From assembly GCF_900110245.1 (NCBI RefSeq), contig NZ_FOCZ01000002.1:434001-498000 (forward strand): 64,000 nucleotides of DNA, read 5' to 3'. Both the position numbers and the translations under genes were made by a program. Below, one piece after another: positions 1 through 7,567 of the stretch (position 1 is its first letter; the number at the start of each line of letters is the position of its first letter). This stretch comes from Niastella yeongjuensis. GTDB taxonomy: Bacteria; Bacteroidota; Bacteroidia; Chitinophagales; Chitinophagaceae. A model generated the notes under the pieces. The model did no database searches, had not been told where the DNA came from, and worked only from the letters and a program-made list of their open reading frames with translations.

Positions 1-3
1 CAT
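1..3 (-). other. Possible start codon of a gene running off the left edge
   Basis: The first three bases read as an ATG on the minus strand. A promoter-like pair lies 43 bp upstream, so a minus-strand gene may begin here and leave the window. Nothing of its product is visible, and a chance ATG is possible. Confidence 0.35.
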
Positions 4-45
4 GATAAACATTTTAATAGTGAGAAAACAAAATTACGCCCTTTT

Positions 46-75
46 GCAAAGTAAAACGCATAAAAGTCGTGCAAA
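46..75 (-). promoter_or_regulatory. Candidate promoter for the gene leaving the left edge
   Basis: Read on the minus strand, TTTG (72-75) is followed after 18 bases by TACTTTGC (46-53). This is close to the Bacteroidota primary-sigma consensus TTTG-N19-TAnnTTTG, with one base fewer inside the -7 box. It points to an ATG at 1-3. Inference from sequence only. Confidence 0.4.
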
Positions 76-147
76 TTACATGATACTAAGGGGAAAACCA
101 CCTTTTTGCTACCGGTTAACAAAGTAGCGTAGCTTGTTTATAAAAGA

Positions 148-177
148 AAAAGCGCCCCGGTTCATCGGGACGCTTTT
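148..177 (-). terminator. Rho-independent terminator after rplS
   Basis: Two 12-base arms (148-159 and 166-177) pair around a 6-base loop. The single imperfect pair becomes a G-U wobble in minus-strand RNA, and a T-rich tract follows on that strand. Strand and position fit termination of rplS. Confidence 0.85.
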
Positions 178-200
178 AACTAATTTATGTACATGTGTAG

Positions 201-572
201 TTATTTAGCTACTACAGCTGTGTTCATGCGTTTCTCTTTAATACGAGCGCTCTTACCACTGCGCTCACGCAGGTAGAAAAGCTTAGCACGGCGAACACGA
301 CCTGTTTTATTCAACTCAATAGAATCAATATTGGGTGAATAAATGGGGAATGTTCTTTCAACACCTACACTATCGGAGATTTTACGTACAGTAAATGTAG
401 CAGTACCACCTTGTCCCTGGCGTTTGATAACATCGCCACGAAAGCTCTGGATACGCTCTTTACCACCTTCGATAATTTTATAGTTCACAGTTATATTGTC
501 ACCCGCTTTAAACTTCGGGAACTCTTTTTTACCTGTCAACTGCTCATGTACAAATTGAACTGCTGCATTCAT
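201..572 (-). CDS. rplS: 50S ribosomal protein L19
   Basis: The 123-residue product matches L19 of the large ribosomal subunit, which sits at the 30S-50S interface. Family hallmarks are visible: the [14 protein letters not shown] stretch near the N-terminus, the [13 protein letters not shown] block, the conserved [12 protein letters not shown] segment, and the basic [21 protein letters not shown]-terminal part. The length is slightly above the usual 115 or so because of a short C-terminal extension. It has its own candidate -7 promoter element just upstream and a strong terminator downstream, so it is probably a single-gene transcript here, without the rpsP-rimM-trmD partners found beside it in many bacteria. 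Confidence 0.97.
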   Translation of the reverse strand: MNAAVQFVHEQLTGKKEFPKFKAGDNITVNYKIIEGGKERIQSFRGDVIKRQGQGGTATFTVRKISDSVGVERTFPIYSPNIDSIELNKTGRVRRAKLFYLRERSGKSARIKEKRMNTAVVAK

Positions 573-591
573 GACGTTAAAATTTGGGGAG

Positions 592-600
592 GCAAAGGTA
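592..600 (-). promoter_or_regulatory. Candidate -7 promoter element of rplS
   Basis: On the minus strand this reads TACCTTTGC, an exact match to TAnnTTTGC, about 20 bases before the rplS ATG. No convincing -33 TTTG is visible at the usual distance. Confidence 0.5.
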
Positions 601-662
601 ATTAAAAAATCGAATTTATCATCCTAAATTTCCTAAAACCCCCGATTTTCCTATATTTTTTC

Positions 663-2219
663 TTACTTGGCTACGTTTACAGCCCTTTTCTCCCTGATCA
701 CGGTAACTTTAATCTGTCCGGGATAGGTCATTTCGGTCTGAATTTTCTGGGCGATGTCGAAACTCAGTTTGTCTGAGTCGTTATCGGTTACTTTTTCTGC
801 TTCTACAATTACCCGTAACTCACGGCCGGCCTGAATAGCGTAGGCTTTTTCAACCCCCTGGTAGCTCAGCGCCAGATTTTCTAATTCTTTAATACGTTGC
901 AGGTATTGTTGCATGATCTCTCTGCGGGCACCAGGACGGGCGCCGCTGATGGCGTCACAGGCCTGTACAATGGGGGAGATCACATATTGCATTTCCATTT
1001 CATCGTGGTGGGCGCCGATAGCGTTCACTACAGCGGGGTTCTCACCATATTTTTCAGCCAGTTTGGCTCCCAGCAGGGCGTGGCTCAGTTCAGACTCCTC
1101 ATCGGGTACTTTACCAATATCGTGTAACAGACCGGCGCGTTTGGCCAGTTTGGGGTTCAAGCCCAGTTCAGCAGCCATAATACCACACAGGTTGGCTACT
1201 TCGCGGCTGTGCATCAGCAGGTTTTGACCGTATGAAGAACGGAAACGCATTTTACCTACGATACGAACCAGCTCTTTATGTAAACCGTGGATACCTAATT
1301 CAATTACAGTACGCTCACCAATTTCAATTACCTGCTCTTCGATCTGACGGCGGGTTTTTTCTACCACTTCCTCAATACGGGCCGGGTGAATACGGCCATC
1401 GGCCACCAGTCTTTGCAAGCTCAGGCGGGCAATTTCCCGGCGCAGAGGGTCGAATGAAGACAGGATGATGGCTTCAGGAGTATCGTCAACGATCAGGTCA
1501 ACACCGGTAGCGGCTTCTATAGCCCTGATGTTACGGCCTTCACGACCAATGATCTGGCCTTTTATTTCATCGCTTTCGAGGTTGAATACAGTGATGGAGT
1601 TTTCGATAGCCTGCTCAGCAGCGGTACGCTGAATGGTTTGAATAATGATTTTGCGGGCTTCCTTGTTGGCTTTTTGACGGGCGTCATCAACAATTTCCTG
1701 TTGCAGGGCCAGGGCCTGGGTGTGGGCTTCCTGTTTTAAACTTTCAACTAATTGTTTTTTAGCTTCTTCTGCAGTTAAACCGGCAATCTTTTCAAGGCGG
1801 CGGATGTGTTCTTCCTGGTGTTTTTCCAGCTCGGTACGCTTCAGGTTCACTACTTCTATCTGGCGGTTCAGGTTTTCTTTTATCGCTTCGTTTTCCTTGA
1901 TCTGTTTGTCCAGCTGGTCGCTTTTGGCATTGATACTCTGTTCTTTCTGGCGGGCGCGGTTCTCGGTTTCACTCAGTTTACGGTTGCGCTCATTTACTTC
2001 TTTATCGTATTCGGCCCTCAGTGCCAGGAACTTTTCTTTTGCTTCGAGCTGTTTTTGTTGTTTAATGGTTTCGGCATTCGTTTGCGCATCGGCAACGAGT
2101 TTGCGGGCCTGACTTTCGGCCTCTTCGATTTTTTGTTGGGTGTTTTTGGCAAATATGACTTTACCCAGGCCAATTCCTGCGCCCAGGGCCAATAAACCTA
2201 CTATTATAGCGGTTAACAT
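663..2219 (-). CDS. rny: Ribonuclease Y
   Basis: The 518-residue product is RNase Y, the membrane-anchored endoribonuclease that initiates mRNA decay. Domains in order: one N-terminal membrane segment (about residues 3-23), a long charged coiled coil (about 25-170), a KH RNA-binding domain with the [11 protein letters not shown] signature (about 220-280), and an HD phosphohydrolase domain carrying the metal-binding pair in LLHDIGK and a later AHHDE motif. Length and order are normal for the family. It lies downstream of zapA on the same strand, an order I recall as common in Bacteroidota, but the 398-bp gap suggests a separate promoter here. Confidence 0.97.
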   Translation of the reverse strand: MLTAIIVGLLALGAGIGLGKVIFAKNTQQKIEEAESQARKLVADAQTNAETIKQQKQLEAKEKFLALRAEYDKEVNERNRKLSETENRARQKEQSINAKSDQLDKQIKENEAIKENLNRQIEVVNLKRTELEKHQEEHIRRLEKIAGLTAEEAKKQLVESLKQEAHTQALALQQEIVDDARQKANKEARKIIIQTIQRTAAEQAIENSITVFNLESDEIKGQIIGREGRNIRAIEAATGVDLIVDDTPEAIILSSFDPLRREIARLSLQRLVADGRIHPARIEEVVEKTRRQIEEQVIEIGERTVIELGIHGLHKELVRIVGKMRFRSSYGQNLLMHSREVANLCGIMAAELGLNPKLAKRAGLLHDIGKVPDEESELSHALLGAKLAEKYGENPAVVNAIGAHHDEMEMQYVISPIVQACDAISGARPGARREIMQQYLQRIKELENLALSYQGVEKAYAIQAGRELRVIVEAEKVTDNDSDKLSFDIAQKIQTEMTYPGQIKVTVIREKRAVNVAK

Positions 2220-2400
2220 ACCTTGATCAATTGTGTTTTACATGTTTAAAGAATTCTACATTATCTCTCCCTCTCTACATTTGGCAAGTATACCATAGTG
2301 AGGCGTGAATGTGCGAAAATACAAAAAAAGAGGCACCACTGCTGCAAGCATTTTGAAGTCAGATGTTTGTAGATGGGGATTTTGGGCGATTTGAAGGGTG

Positions 2401-2442
2401 GTTACCGGATGCCAGTTACTGGGTGCCAGGAGCCGGTAACTG
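2401..2442. repeat. Period-7 degenerate repeat (GNTNCCN/GTTACTG type)
   Basis: Six consecutive 7-base units, such as GATGCCA, GTTACTG and GGTGCCA, can be cut without slippage. The two ends (2401-2408 and 2433-2440) are also perfect inverted repeats, followed by a T-run on the plus strand, so the segment could fold as a hairpin. Confidence 0.6.
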
Positions 2443-2467
2443 ATTTTTTTAAGAAGACCATTCTCAT

Positions 2468-2488
2468 GTTACAGGTTGCAGGTTCCAG
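2468..2488. repeat. Heptamer repeat GTTNCAG
   Basis: Three tandem units read GTTACAG, GTTGCAG and GTTCCAG. They are inverted relative to the CCTGCAA-type array at 2557-2613, about 70 bp away, so the two could pair as a long stem. Confidence 0.65.
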
Positions 2489-2556
2489 GGCTTGAATTTC
2501 AGAATGCTAATTAATTGCCTGGCTCCCGATAGTTGAAACTTCTTGTAACCTATAAT

Positions 2557-2613
2557 CTGAAACCTGCGACCTGCAACCTGAAACCTGCAACCTGGAAACC
2601 GGTACCCGGCAAC
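2557..2613. repeat. Heptamer repeat ACCTGNA
   Basis: At least five tandem 7-base units (ACCTGCG, ACCTGCA, ACCTGAA, ACCTGCA, ACCTGGA) followed by more diverged units run up to the zapA stop codon. They are complementary to the units at 2468-2488. Confidence 0.7.
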
Positions 2614-2617
2614 CTCT

Positions 2618-2908
2618 TTAGTCAACCAGCATTCTGTCTAACAGCTTTTCGATGACACCAAGTTGTTCAGCAGTCTGATTATCAACCAGTGGCTGGCTGT
2701 CGCCGGCTTTTTGCTGGGTGGCGTACCAGAGAACTACCATGGCCACATAGTCCTGCATATCCTTTCCGGCAAACATGGTCTTAAATTCCAGTATTTTATC
2801 GTTGATCAGCTTCAGGGTTTTGCGAACCACCTCTTCATCGTGTGGGGCAATCTTGATGCGATAAGTACGGTCGCCTATTAAAACATTTATGGGAATTAAT
2901 TCTTCCAT
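2618..2908 (-). CDS. zapA: Cell division protein ZapA
   Basis: The 96-residue product matches ZapA, which binds FtsZ and stabilises the Z-ring at mid-cell. The N-terminal IPINVLIGDRTYRIKI segment and the following helix with EEVVRKTLKLINDKI are typical of the globular ZapA head, followed by the C-terminal dimerisation helix. The length is in the family range. A gene for a small coiled-coil protein and pheT lie upstream on the same strand, separated by an oppositely oriented 84-codon gene. A repeat array begins directly after the stop codon. Confidence 0.93.
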   Translation of the reverse strand: MEELIPINVLIGDRTYRIKIAPHDEEVVRKTLKLINDKILEFKTMFAGKDMQDYVAMVVLWYATQQKAGDSQPLVDNQTAEQLGVIEKLLDRMLVD

Positions 2909-3050
2909 GGGCTTGCAATTTTGAAAAGCTTGTTTTACATTTATTCACACACAATTCACAGGAATACCTCTGGACTTTAAAAGGATCGTTTTGGATGGTT
3001 AAATGCAATTTTCGTATTCTATGATTTCTCACCAAAACCAAACGATTAAC

Positions 3051-3305
3051 ATGTTCGCTAAAATCAGGTCGAACACCTTCATCGACATGCTTACGCTGGA
3101 GTTGATGGCACCCATCCAATCCAGTTTGAAAGCGATATTACGCGATGAACGTGGTTACGAATGTAGCCGGCTCGAAACCAACATCCCTCAAGGCGATAAG
3201 ACAGTTACCTGGAAAGGGTTGAATGATCTGCCCTATGGCGTTTATACCCTTGAGCTTTCCCAGGGAGATGATGAAATGAAGATGCGACTGGTAAAAAGGA
3301 TTTAA
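3051..3305 (+). CDS. Small protein resembling a lone T9SS C-terminal sorting domain
   Basis: The 84-residue product (start chosen at MFAKIRSN; an upstream ATG at 3003 is possible) has the layout of a type IX secretion C-terminal domain: an initial S-N-T-F segment, a beta-strand LTLEL, a D-E-R-G turn, the GLNDLPYGVYTLEL strand pair, and a final MRLVKRI. In known proteins this domain closes a large secreted protein with a signal peptide. Here there is no signal peptide and no cargo domain. It sits alone, pointing opposite to zapA and converging with the coiled-coil gene. It may be a domain-size relic or a cytoplasmic protein using the same fold. Confidence 0.7.
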   Translation: MFAKIRSNTFIDMLTLELMAPIQSSLKAILRDERGYECSRLETNIPQGDKTVTWKGLNDLPYGVYTLELSQGDDEMKMRLVKRI

Positions 3306-3311
3306 ACCAGC

Positions 3312-3599
3312 TTACTCGCTTAACAAGGCAATACACCGGTCAATATCCCGGATGTAGCGGTTAATTCTTTTTTCTACCTCTTTCTTCTCACCGTCATTCA
3401 ACTGACCGGTAACGGTTTGTAGTGCCGTCATTTTCATCTCCAGTTCGTCAATGCGTATTAACCGGGCCTTTTCCTTATCGCGCAGTGTAACCACTTCCCG
3501 GCTCAATTGCTCATGTTCTTTTTGCAGCAGTTGATAACTATGTACCACCTGCTGCAATTTATCTGTGATTCGTTTCAGTTGTTCCTGTAATCCCTCCAT
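3312..3599 (-). CDS. Small coiled-coil protein between pheT and zapA
   Basis: The 95-residue product is almost entirely predicted coiled coil (heptads from about residue 3 to 75) with a charged C-terminal helix containing EKRINRYIRDIDRCIALL. There is no signal peptide or membrane segment. The start codon lies 40 bp after pheT on the same strand, so co-transcription with pheT is likely. From memory a short coiled-coil gene in this place is common in Bacteroidota. Size and neighbourhood next to zapA suggest a ZapB-like division factor, but no sequence motif proves that. Confidence 0.8.
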   Translation of the reverse strand: MEGLQEQLKRITDKLQQVVHSYQLLQKEHEQLSREVVTLRDKEKARLIRIDELEMKMTALQTVTGQLNDGEKKEVEKRINRYIRDIDRCIALLSE

Positions 3600-3639
3600 T
3601 GAACAAATTTTTGCCTGGTTGTGGCCTTACAGGCGTTGA

Positions 3640-6072
3640 TCATTTTCTGATCTCTGCCTGCAGATTCGTCTCCAGGGCATTCATAATTTTATTCATCATA
3701 CCGTCAATATCTTTATCGGTGGGGGTTTTTTCCTCATCGAGGAAAGTAAAGCTGACTGCAAGGGATTTTTTATCGGCCCCCAGTTTTTCACTTTCAAAAA
3801 TATCGAACAGTTGTATCGACTGTAACTTGTCGATTTTCACCTTTTTCACGGTGTTTTCAACGTCTGCAAAGGGAAGGGATTTGGGCACTACCATAGCCAG
3901 ATCGCGGCGCACAGGCAGCTGGCGTGGTAATTCTTTTGCTTTTATAGAGTTGGCGGAAATATACTTCAGCATCAGTTCAAAGTCAAGGTCGGCATAGAAA
4001 ACCGGCTGCTTCAGATCAAACCGCTTTAGTTCCTGTGAAGTTACCTGTCCAAGTGTTGCAATTACATCTTTGTTAATGGTCACCTGTAAAGTGTTAACCA
4101 GGTTGTTTTCATCAGGTACAGGAGCGAAGCTTGCTTTAGAGATGCCAGTCAGTTGCAATATTCGAGCCACAACACCTTTCAGATAGAAGATATCTGAAGC
4201 TGTTCCTTTGCCTTTCCAGGCATCATCCTGCACCTGACCGGTTATGTACAGGCATACACGTTCACGTTCGCTGTACTTGCCGGGGCCTTGCGTACTATAG
4301 GTTTTACCAAATTCAAAGAAACGCAGGTCGTTGTTTTTTCGGTTCAGGTTATGCGCAATTGCTTCCAGTCCGGTCTGCAGCATGGAGGGGCGCATAATGT
4401 TATGATCGGCGCTCAGGTTGTTCAACAGTTTTACCGCTGTGCTCAGCTCTGCTTCATCGAAGTAAGTGGCATTGGTAATGGAGTTGGTGAATATTTCATT
4501 AAAGCCCAAACCAACCAGGTAGTCGGAGGTTTTTTCGCGATAAATATGTTTGCCGCGGTTGGGTTCAACCGAAGGAGAAATGGTAATGGCTTTGGGGATC
4601 TCTACATTATCGAGGCCATCGATACGCATGATCTCTTCCACGATATCGGCCGGCAGGTGAATGTCGGGTTTGCTGAGGGGCGCTGCTGCCACTACATCTT
4701 CTGCGCTGTCTTTTATAATGTCGAAACCCAGGCTAACCAGGATCTTTTTTACGGCATCGGCAGGGTAGCTTTTACCGCTCAGTTTGCGCAGGAAAGAATA
4801 TTTCAATTGAACCTGCGGTTGCTGTACGGGGTTGGGATACACATCAACTACCTCAGACGAGATTTCACCACCGCCCAGTTCTTTAATAAGCAGGGCTGCG
4901 CGTTTCACCACATTTACGGTATTGCTGATGTCTACATTCTTTTCGAACCGGGTAGCTGCATCGGTACGCAGGTTATGGCGGAAAGACGTTTTACGAATAT
5001 CAACCGGGTTGAACCAGGCGCTTTCCAAAAATACATGTTGGGTAGAAGCGGTTACGCCGCTCTGTGCACCGCCGAATACACCTGCAAAGCACAGAGGTTC
5101 GCTATTGCCGTTGCAGATCATGAGATCTTCGGCATTCACTTTTCTTTCTTTGTCGTCGAGTGTAACAAAGGGTGTTCCTTCGGCCAGGTTTTTCACCAGC
5201 ACCTTTTTGCCGGCGATCTTATCGGCATCAAAAGCATGCAGGGGCTGACCGGTTTCATGCAGGATGAAATTGGTAATGTCTACTATATTATTAATAGGCC
5301 GCTGACCAATGGCGCGGAGTTTATCCTGCAACCATTGCGGGCTTTCTTTTACGGTAACCCCTGAAATGCTTACGCCGCTGTAACGCTGGCAGGCATTGGT
5401 ATTTTCGATGGTCACGGCAATGGGCAAAGAAGTGTTTGCTACCTTGAAATTGTCGGTGGCCAGGGCTTTTACTTTCAGGTCCTGATTATCGTGGTAGCTC
5501 AAATAAGCGCATACATCACGGGCAACACCGCGGTGGCTCATGGCATCCATCCGGTTGGGGGTGAGCCCAATTTCATAGATCCAATCGGTATATATCTTGA
5601 AGTAATCGGCGGCGGGGATACCCACTTGTACATCGGCCGGTAAAACCATAATACCGGCATGGTCCTCGCTCAGCCCGATCTCGTCTTCGGCACAGATCAT
5701 TCCATAGCTTTCCACCCCACGGATCTTGGCTATTTTCATAGTCAGGGGATCGCCTTTTTTGGGATAGATGGTTGTACCCACGGTAGCCACCACCACTTTT
5801 TGACCGGCTGCCACATTGGGCGCGCCACAAACAATTTGCAGGGGGTCGCCTGATCCGATATTTACCCTGGTAACCGTTAATTTATCGGCATTGGGGTGTT
5901 TTTCGGTAGCCAGCACTTCACCAATTACCAGTCCCTGTAACCCGCCTTTCAGGCTTTCATACCGTTCCAGGCTCTCCACTTCCAGTCCAACTGAGGTCAA
6001 TAATTTGCTAAGCCGCTCGGGATCAATGGTTACTGGTAAATAATCATGCAACCAGTTATAGGAGATAGTCAT
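3640..6072 (-). CDS. pheT: Phenylalanyl-tRNA synthetase beta subunit
   Basis: The 810-residue product is the beta chain of the alpha2-beta2 class II enzyme that charges tRNA-Phe. Domains in order: a short N-terminal helix segment, an EMAP-type tRNA-binding OB fold (about 40-150), B3/B4 editing domain (about 210-375), B5 DNA-binding-like domain (about 400-480), the catalytic-like core, and a C-terminal anticodon-binding FDX-ACB domain (about 715-810, with the PVRRDLAMVVP start). Length is standard. pheS is not in the window, so the two subunits are not adjacent here. A good candidate promoter lies immediately upstream. Confidence 0.97.
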   Translation of the reverse strand: MTISYNWLHDYLPVTIDPERLSKLLTSVGLEVESLERYESLKGGLQGLVIGEVLATEKHPNADKLTVTRVNIGSGDPLQIVCGAPNVAAGQKVVVATVGTTIYPKKGDPLTMKIAKIRGVESYGMICAEDEIGLSEDHAGIMVLPADVQVGIPAADYFKIYTDWIYEIGLTPNRMDAMSHRGVARDVCAYLSYHDNQDLKVKALATDNFKVANTSLPIAVTIENTNACQRYSGVSISGVTVKESPQWLQDKLRAIGQRPINNIVDITNFILHETGQPLHAFDADKIAGKKVLVKNLAEGTPFVTLDDKERKVNAEDLMICNGNSEPLCFAGVFGGAQSGVTASTQHVFLESAWFNPVDIRKTSFRHNLRTDAATRFEKNVDISNTVNVVKRAALLIKELGGGEISSEVVDVYPNPVQQPQVQLKYSFLRKLSGKSYPADAVKKILVSLGFDIIKDSAEDVVAAAPLSKPDIHLPADIVEEIMRIDGLDNVEIPKAITISPSVEPNRGKHIYREKTSDYLVGLGFNEIFTNSITNATYFDEAELSTAVKLLNNLSADHNIMRPSMLQTGLEAIAHNLNRKNNDLRFFEFGKTYSTQGPGKYSERERVCLYITGQVQDDAWKGKGTASDIFYLKGVVARILQLTGISKASFAPVPDENNLVNTLQVTINKDVIATLGQVTSQELKRFDLKQPVFYADLDFELMLKYISANSIKAKELPRQLPVRRDLAMVVPKSLPFADVENTVKKVKIDKLQSIQLFDIFESEKLGADKKSLAVSFTFLDEEKTPTDKDIDGMMNKIMNALETNLQAEIRK

Positions 6073-6108
6073 GAATCAGTCTATGATTTTAATTGTTCAA
6101 CGATGGCA

Positions 6109-6140
6109 GCAAAGATAGGTTAAGGGGGGCAGGTTTCAAG
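6109..6140 (-). promoter_or_regulatory. Candidate promoter of pheT
   Basis: Minus strand: CTTG (6137-6140), 19 bases, then TATCTTTGC (6109-6117). The -7 box is an exact TAnnTTTGC match and the -33 box differs from TTTG by one base. It lies about 37 bases before the pheT ATG. The -33 box is already inside the repeat-rich stretch. Confidence 0.6.
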
Positions 6141-6147
6141 TTACCGG

Positions 6148-6235
6148 GGTTTTAGGTTCTTAGTTCTTAGTTCTTAGTTCCTGCGTTCTTTGGTTCTTGG
6201 GTTCTAGGTTCTTGGGTTTAGTTCTGGGCTTAAGG
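6148..6235. repeat. Heptamer repeat GTTCTTA/GTTCTTG
   Basis: Tandem 7-base units such as GTTCTTA (three in a row), then diverged GTTCTTG, GTTCTAG and GTTCTGG forms fill this stretch. It lies between the pheT promoter and the inverted 11-bp array. Confidence 0.75.
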
Positions 6236-6275
6236 CTATGAGCTGAATTTCGGGCATATTTTAGCCTTCATTTAT

Positions 6276-6385
6276 CTTAGGGTTTTCCTTAGGTGTTCTT
6301 AGGCTCTTCTCAGGGTTATCCTAAGGTTTGAACCCAAGGATAACCCTAGGATGACCTTAGGAATACCCTAAGATGACCCCAGGAT
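6276..6385. repeat. Ten-unit 11-bp repeat array, inverted at its centre
   Basis: The segment divides exactly into ten 11-base units. The first five carry TTAGG/CAGGG cores and the last five carry the reverse complement (CCTAGG, CCTTAGG, CCCTAAG), with the switch around 6330 in GGTTTGAACCC. Flanks at about 6250-6275 and 6386-6410 continue the inverted symmetry more weakly. The whole could extrude as a long imperfect hairpin of about 160 bp. No ORF is present. Seen directly in the sequence; its function is unknown. Confidence 0.8.
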
Positions 6386-6602
6386 GAAAGATGGCAAAAA
6401 TATGGTCAAAATGACCCTTAAGCCGGGTTTGCGTCTTCTCTGTTAAGTGTGAATTAAATAAACAGATGGTAAATAAATGGGGTACAAGGCTGAATATCAG
6501 CTTGTAGCAAATAAAGGAGACTGAATAATTTGTGGCGAAGCGGTATTTGCTTTAGGCTTTTACCTTACAGCTTTCAGCTGTATTTGTGGCTTACAGGTGT
6601 TA
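6386..6602. other. Non-coding stretch after the 11-bp array
   Basis: No ORF, repeat or clear terminator could be supported here. It includes a short inverted repeat around CAGCTTTCAGCTG near 6570 and ends at the stop codon of the 82-codon gene. Confidence 0.4.
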
Positions 6603-6851
6603 TTAATTTTTACAAACGATAAAACAGAAGGGGGGAATTTCGGCGGCGCTTAGAATGCGGTGGATACGGCCGGGACGTTGTTCAATACGGCCATTTTGCA
6701 GCTTCATAACCTCTACAGAGTGTGAAAAGCTGATAGCATGGGCTGTGAGCAGGTCATAACATAGCCGTTCATAGTACAGCAGGTGCTGTGCTTCTTTGCT
6801 ATTTTCTTCAGGCATCATTACTTCATAATGCCGTAACTGGTATACACGCAT
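6603..6851 (-). CDS. Hypothetical 82-residue protein
   Basis: The product is soluble-looking, with no signal peptide or membrane helix, and rich in His, Tyr and Glu. I do not recognise a family. The middle reads like a helical segment (about residues 18-40, LLYYERLCYDLLTAHA), followed by a short strand-like part with GRIEQRPGRIHRI. No clear ribosome binding site or promoter precedes it. It stands alone in a gene-poor region, so it could be a real small protein or a chance ORF. Confidence 0.45.
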   Translation of the reverse strand: MRVYQLRHYEVMMPEENSKEAQHLLYYERLCYDLLTAHAISFSHSVEVMKLQNGRIEQRPGRIHRILSAAEIPPFCFIVCKN

Positions 6852-7567
6852 GGTCGGTATTGAAATTAAAGAGTCTAATTTACGGTTCTTAAAGTAAATA
6901 TAAAATCTGAATCACATCTTTTTGTTTGACGACAGGTGATTTCTGTATCCTGTAGTATATATACGCCAATTTTATGCCACTGGTTCAAAAAGGTGCTGGA
7001 AAGTGGACGGGTGGCTTCTTTACGGGTTGATCGATGGCTGAAATATCCGGAAATAGGCGGTTACAGCTACCGGGCAACCTGAAAATGCTGTATGGATAAG
7101 CGTTTTCACCAGGCATATTGCGGAAAATCCCATCCAGCCTGCATCTTATTTACCCGCTCTCATCACCAAATATTCAGTCTATAATTCTTACCAACAGGGT
7201 GTGTGGATTTCGACTGAACAAAGGTGGCAAACTTTTGTAAATTGTGTATATATATACTTGATGCTGTGGATAAGTGCCCTATTTTTGTGGGTTCACCTGT
7301 GGATTGTTGTTATTAAATATAGAACGGCAATTCTTTTTTCCGGGTATGAGAGGGGTATATATTCGCCGTCCTGACCTTGTGGGGTAACATTGCGTTAACA
7401 GTGCATTAATAATCGCGTAACAAACCTTATCCATCAACACTAACCCAGAGCGTCATTGGTTGGCAGAATAAATCAGAAGTGGAACCAGACCAAACTCACT
7501 TCAGCACCTTGAGAAATCCTGTTTGTAATTTTTTTCAAACCAATGGTAAATTAGTAGACCGCTAACG
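6852..7567. promoter_or_regulatory. Region before dnaB with DnaA-box-like sites (origin candidate)
   Basis: The 716 bp contain no credible ORF. TGTGGATAA at 7265-7273 is the reverse complement of the perfect DnaA box TTATCCACA. Similar sites in the same orientation start at 7202 (TGTGGATTT), 7286 (TGTGGGTTC) and 7298 (TGTGGATTG), with weaker ones at 7091 and 7427. AT-rich blocks (TATATATA near 7247, ATTAAATAT near 7312) lie between them. Genes to the left face left and dnaB faces right. This would suit a replication origin or a DnaA-controlled dnaB promoter; neither is proven. Confidence 0.45.
7522..7554 (+). promoter_or_regulatory. Candidate promoter of dnaB
   Basis: TTTG (7522-7525), 21 bases, then TAAATTAG (7547-7554), one base off TAnnTTTG. 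The ATG follows 13 bases later, which would give a very short leader. Confidence 0.4.

Larger units (their letters stand above)
2220..2617. other. Intergenic region between zapA and rny with degenerate repeats
   Basis: The 398 bp hold no convincing ORF. The part next to zapA (2401-2613) is built of period-7 repeats, described separately. The part next to rny carries an A/T tract and a weak TATTTTCGC-like -7 element (minus strand, near 2315-2323). A 6S RNA can lie beside zapA in other bacteria, but I could not recognise its fold here. Confidence 0.5.

Noticed and set aside
2220-2400. Possible 6S RNA between zapA and rny
   Set aside because: The position was suggestive, but I could not see a long central bulge flanked by pairing arms; a covariance-model search (Rfam 6S families) would settle it.
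2401-2613. CRISPR array suggested by regular short repeats
   Set aside because: Units are 7 bases, degenerate and without unique spacers; no cas genes are in the window.
4288-5364. A 358-codon plus-strand ORF opposite pheT
   Set aside because: It lies wholly antisense to the well-supported pheT, is rich in Phe, Cys and His without domains, and is best explained as a codon-bias shadow.
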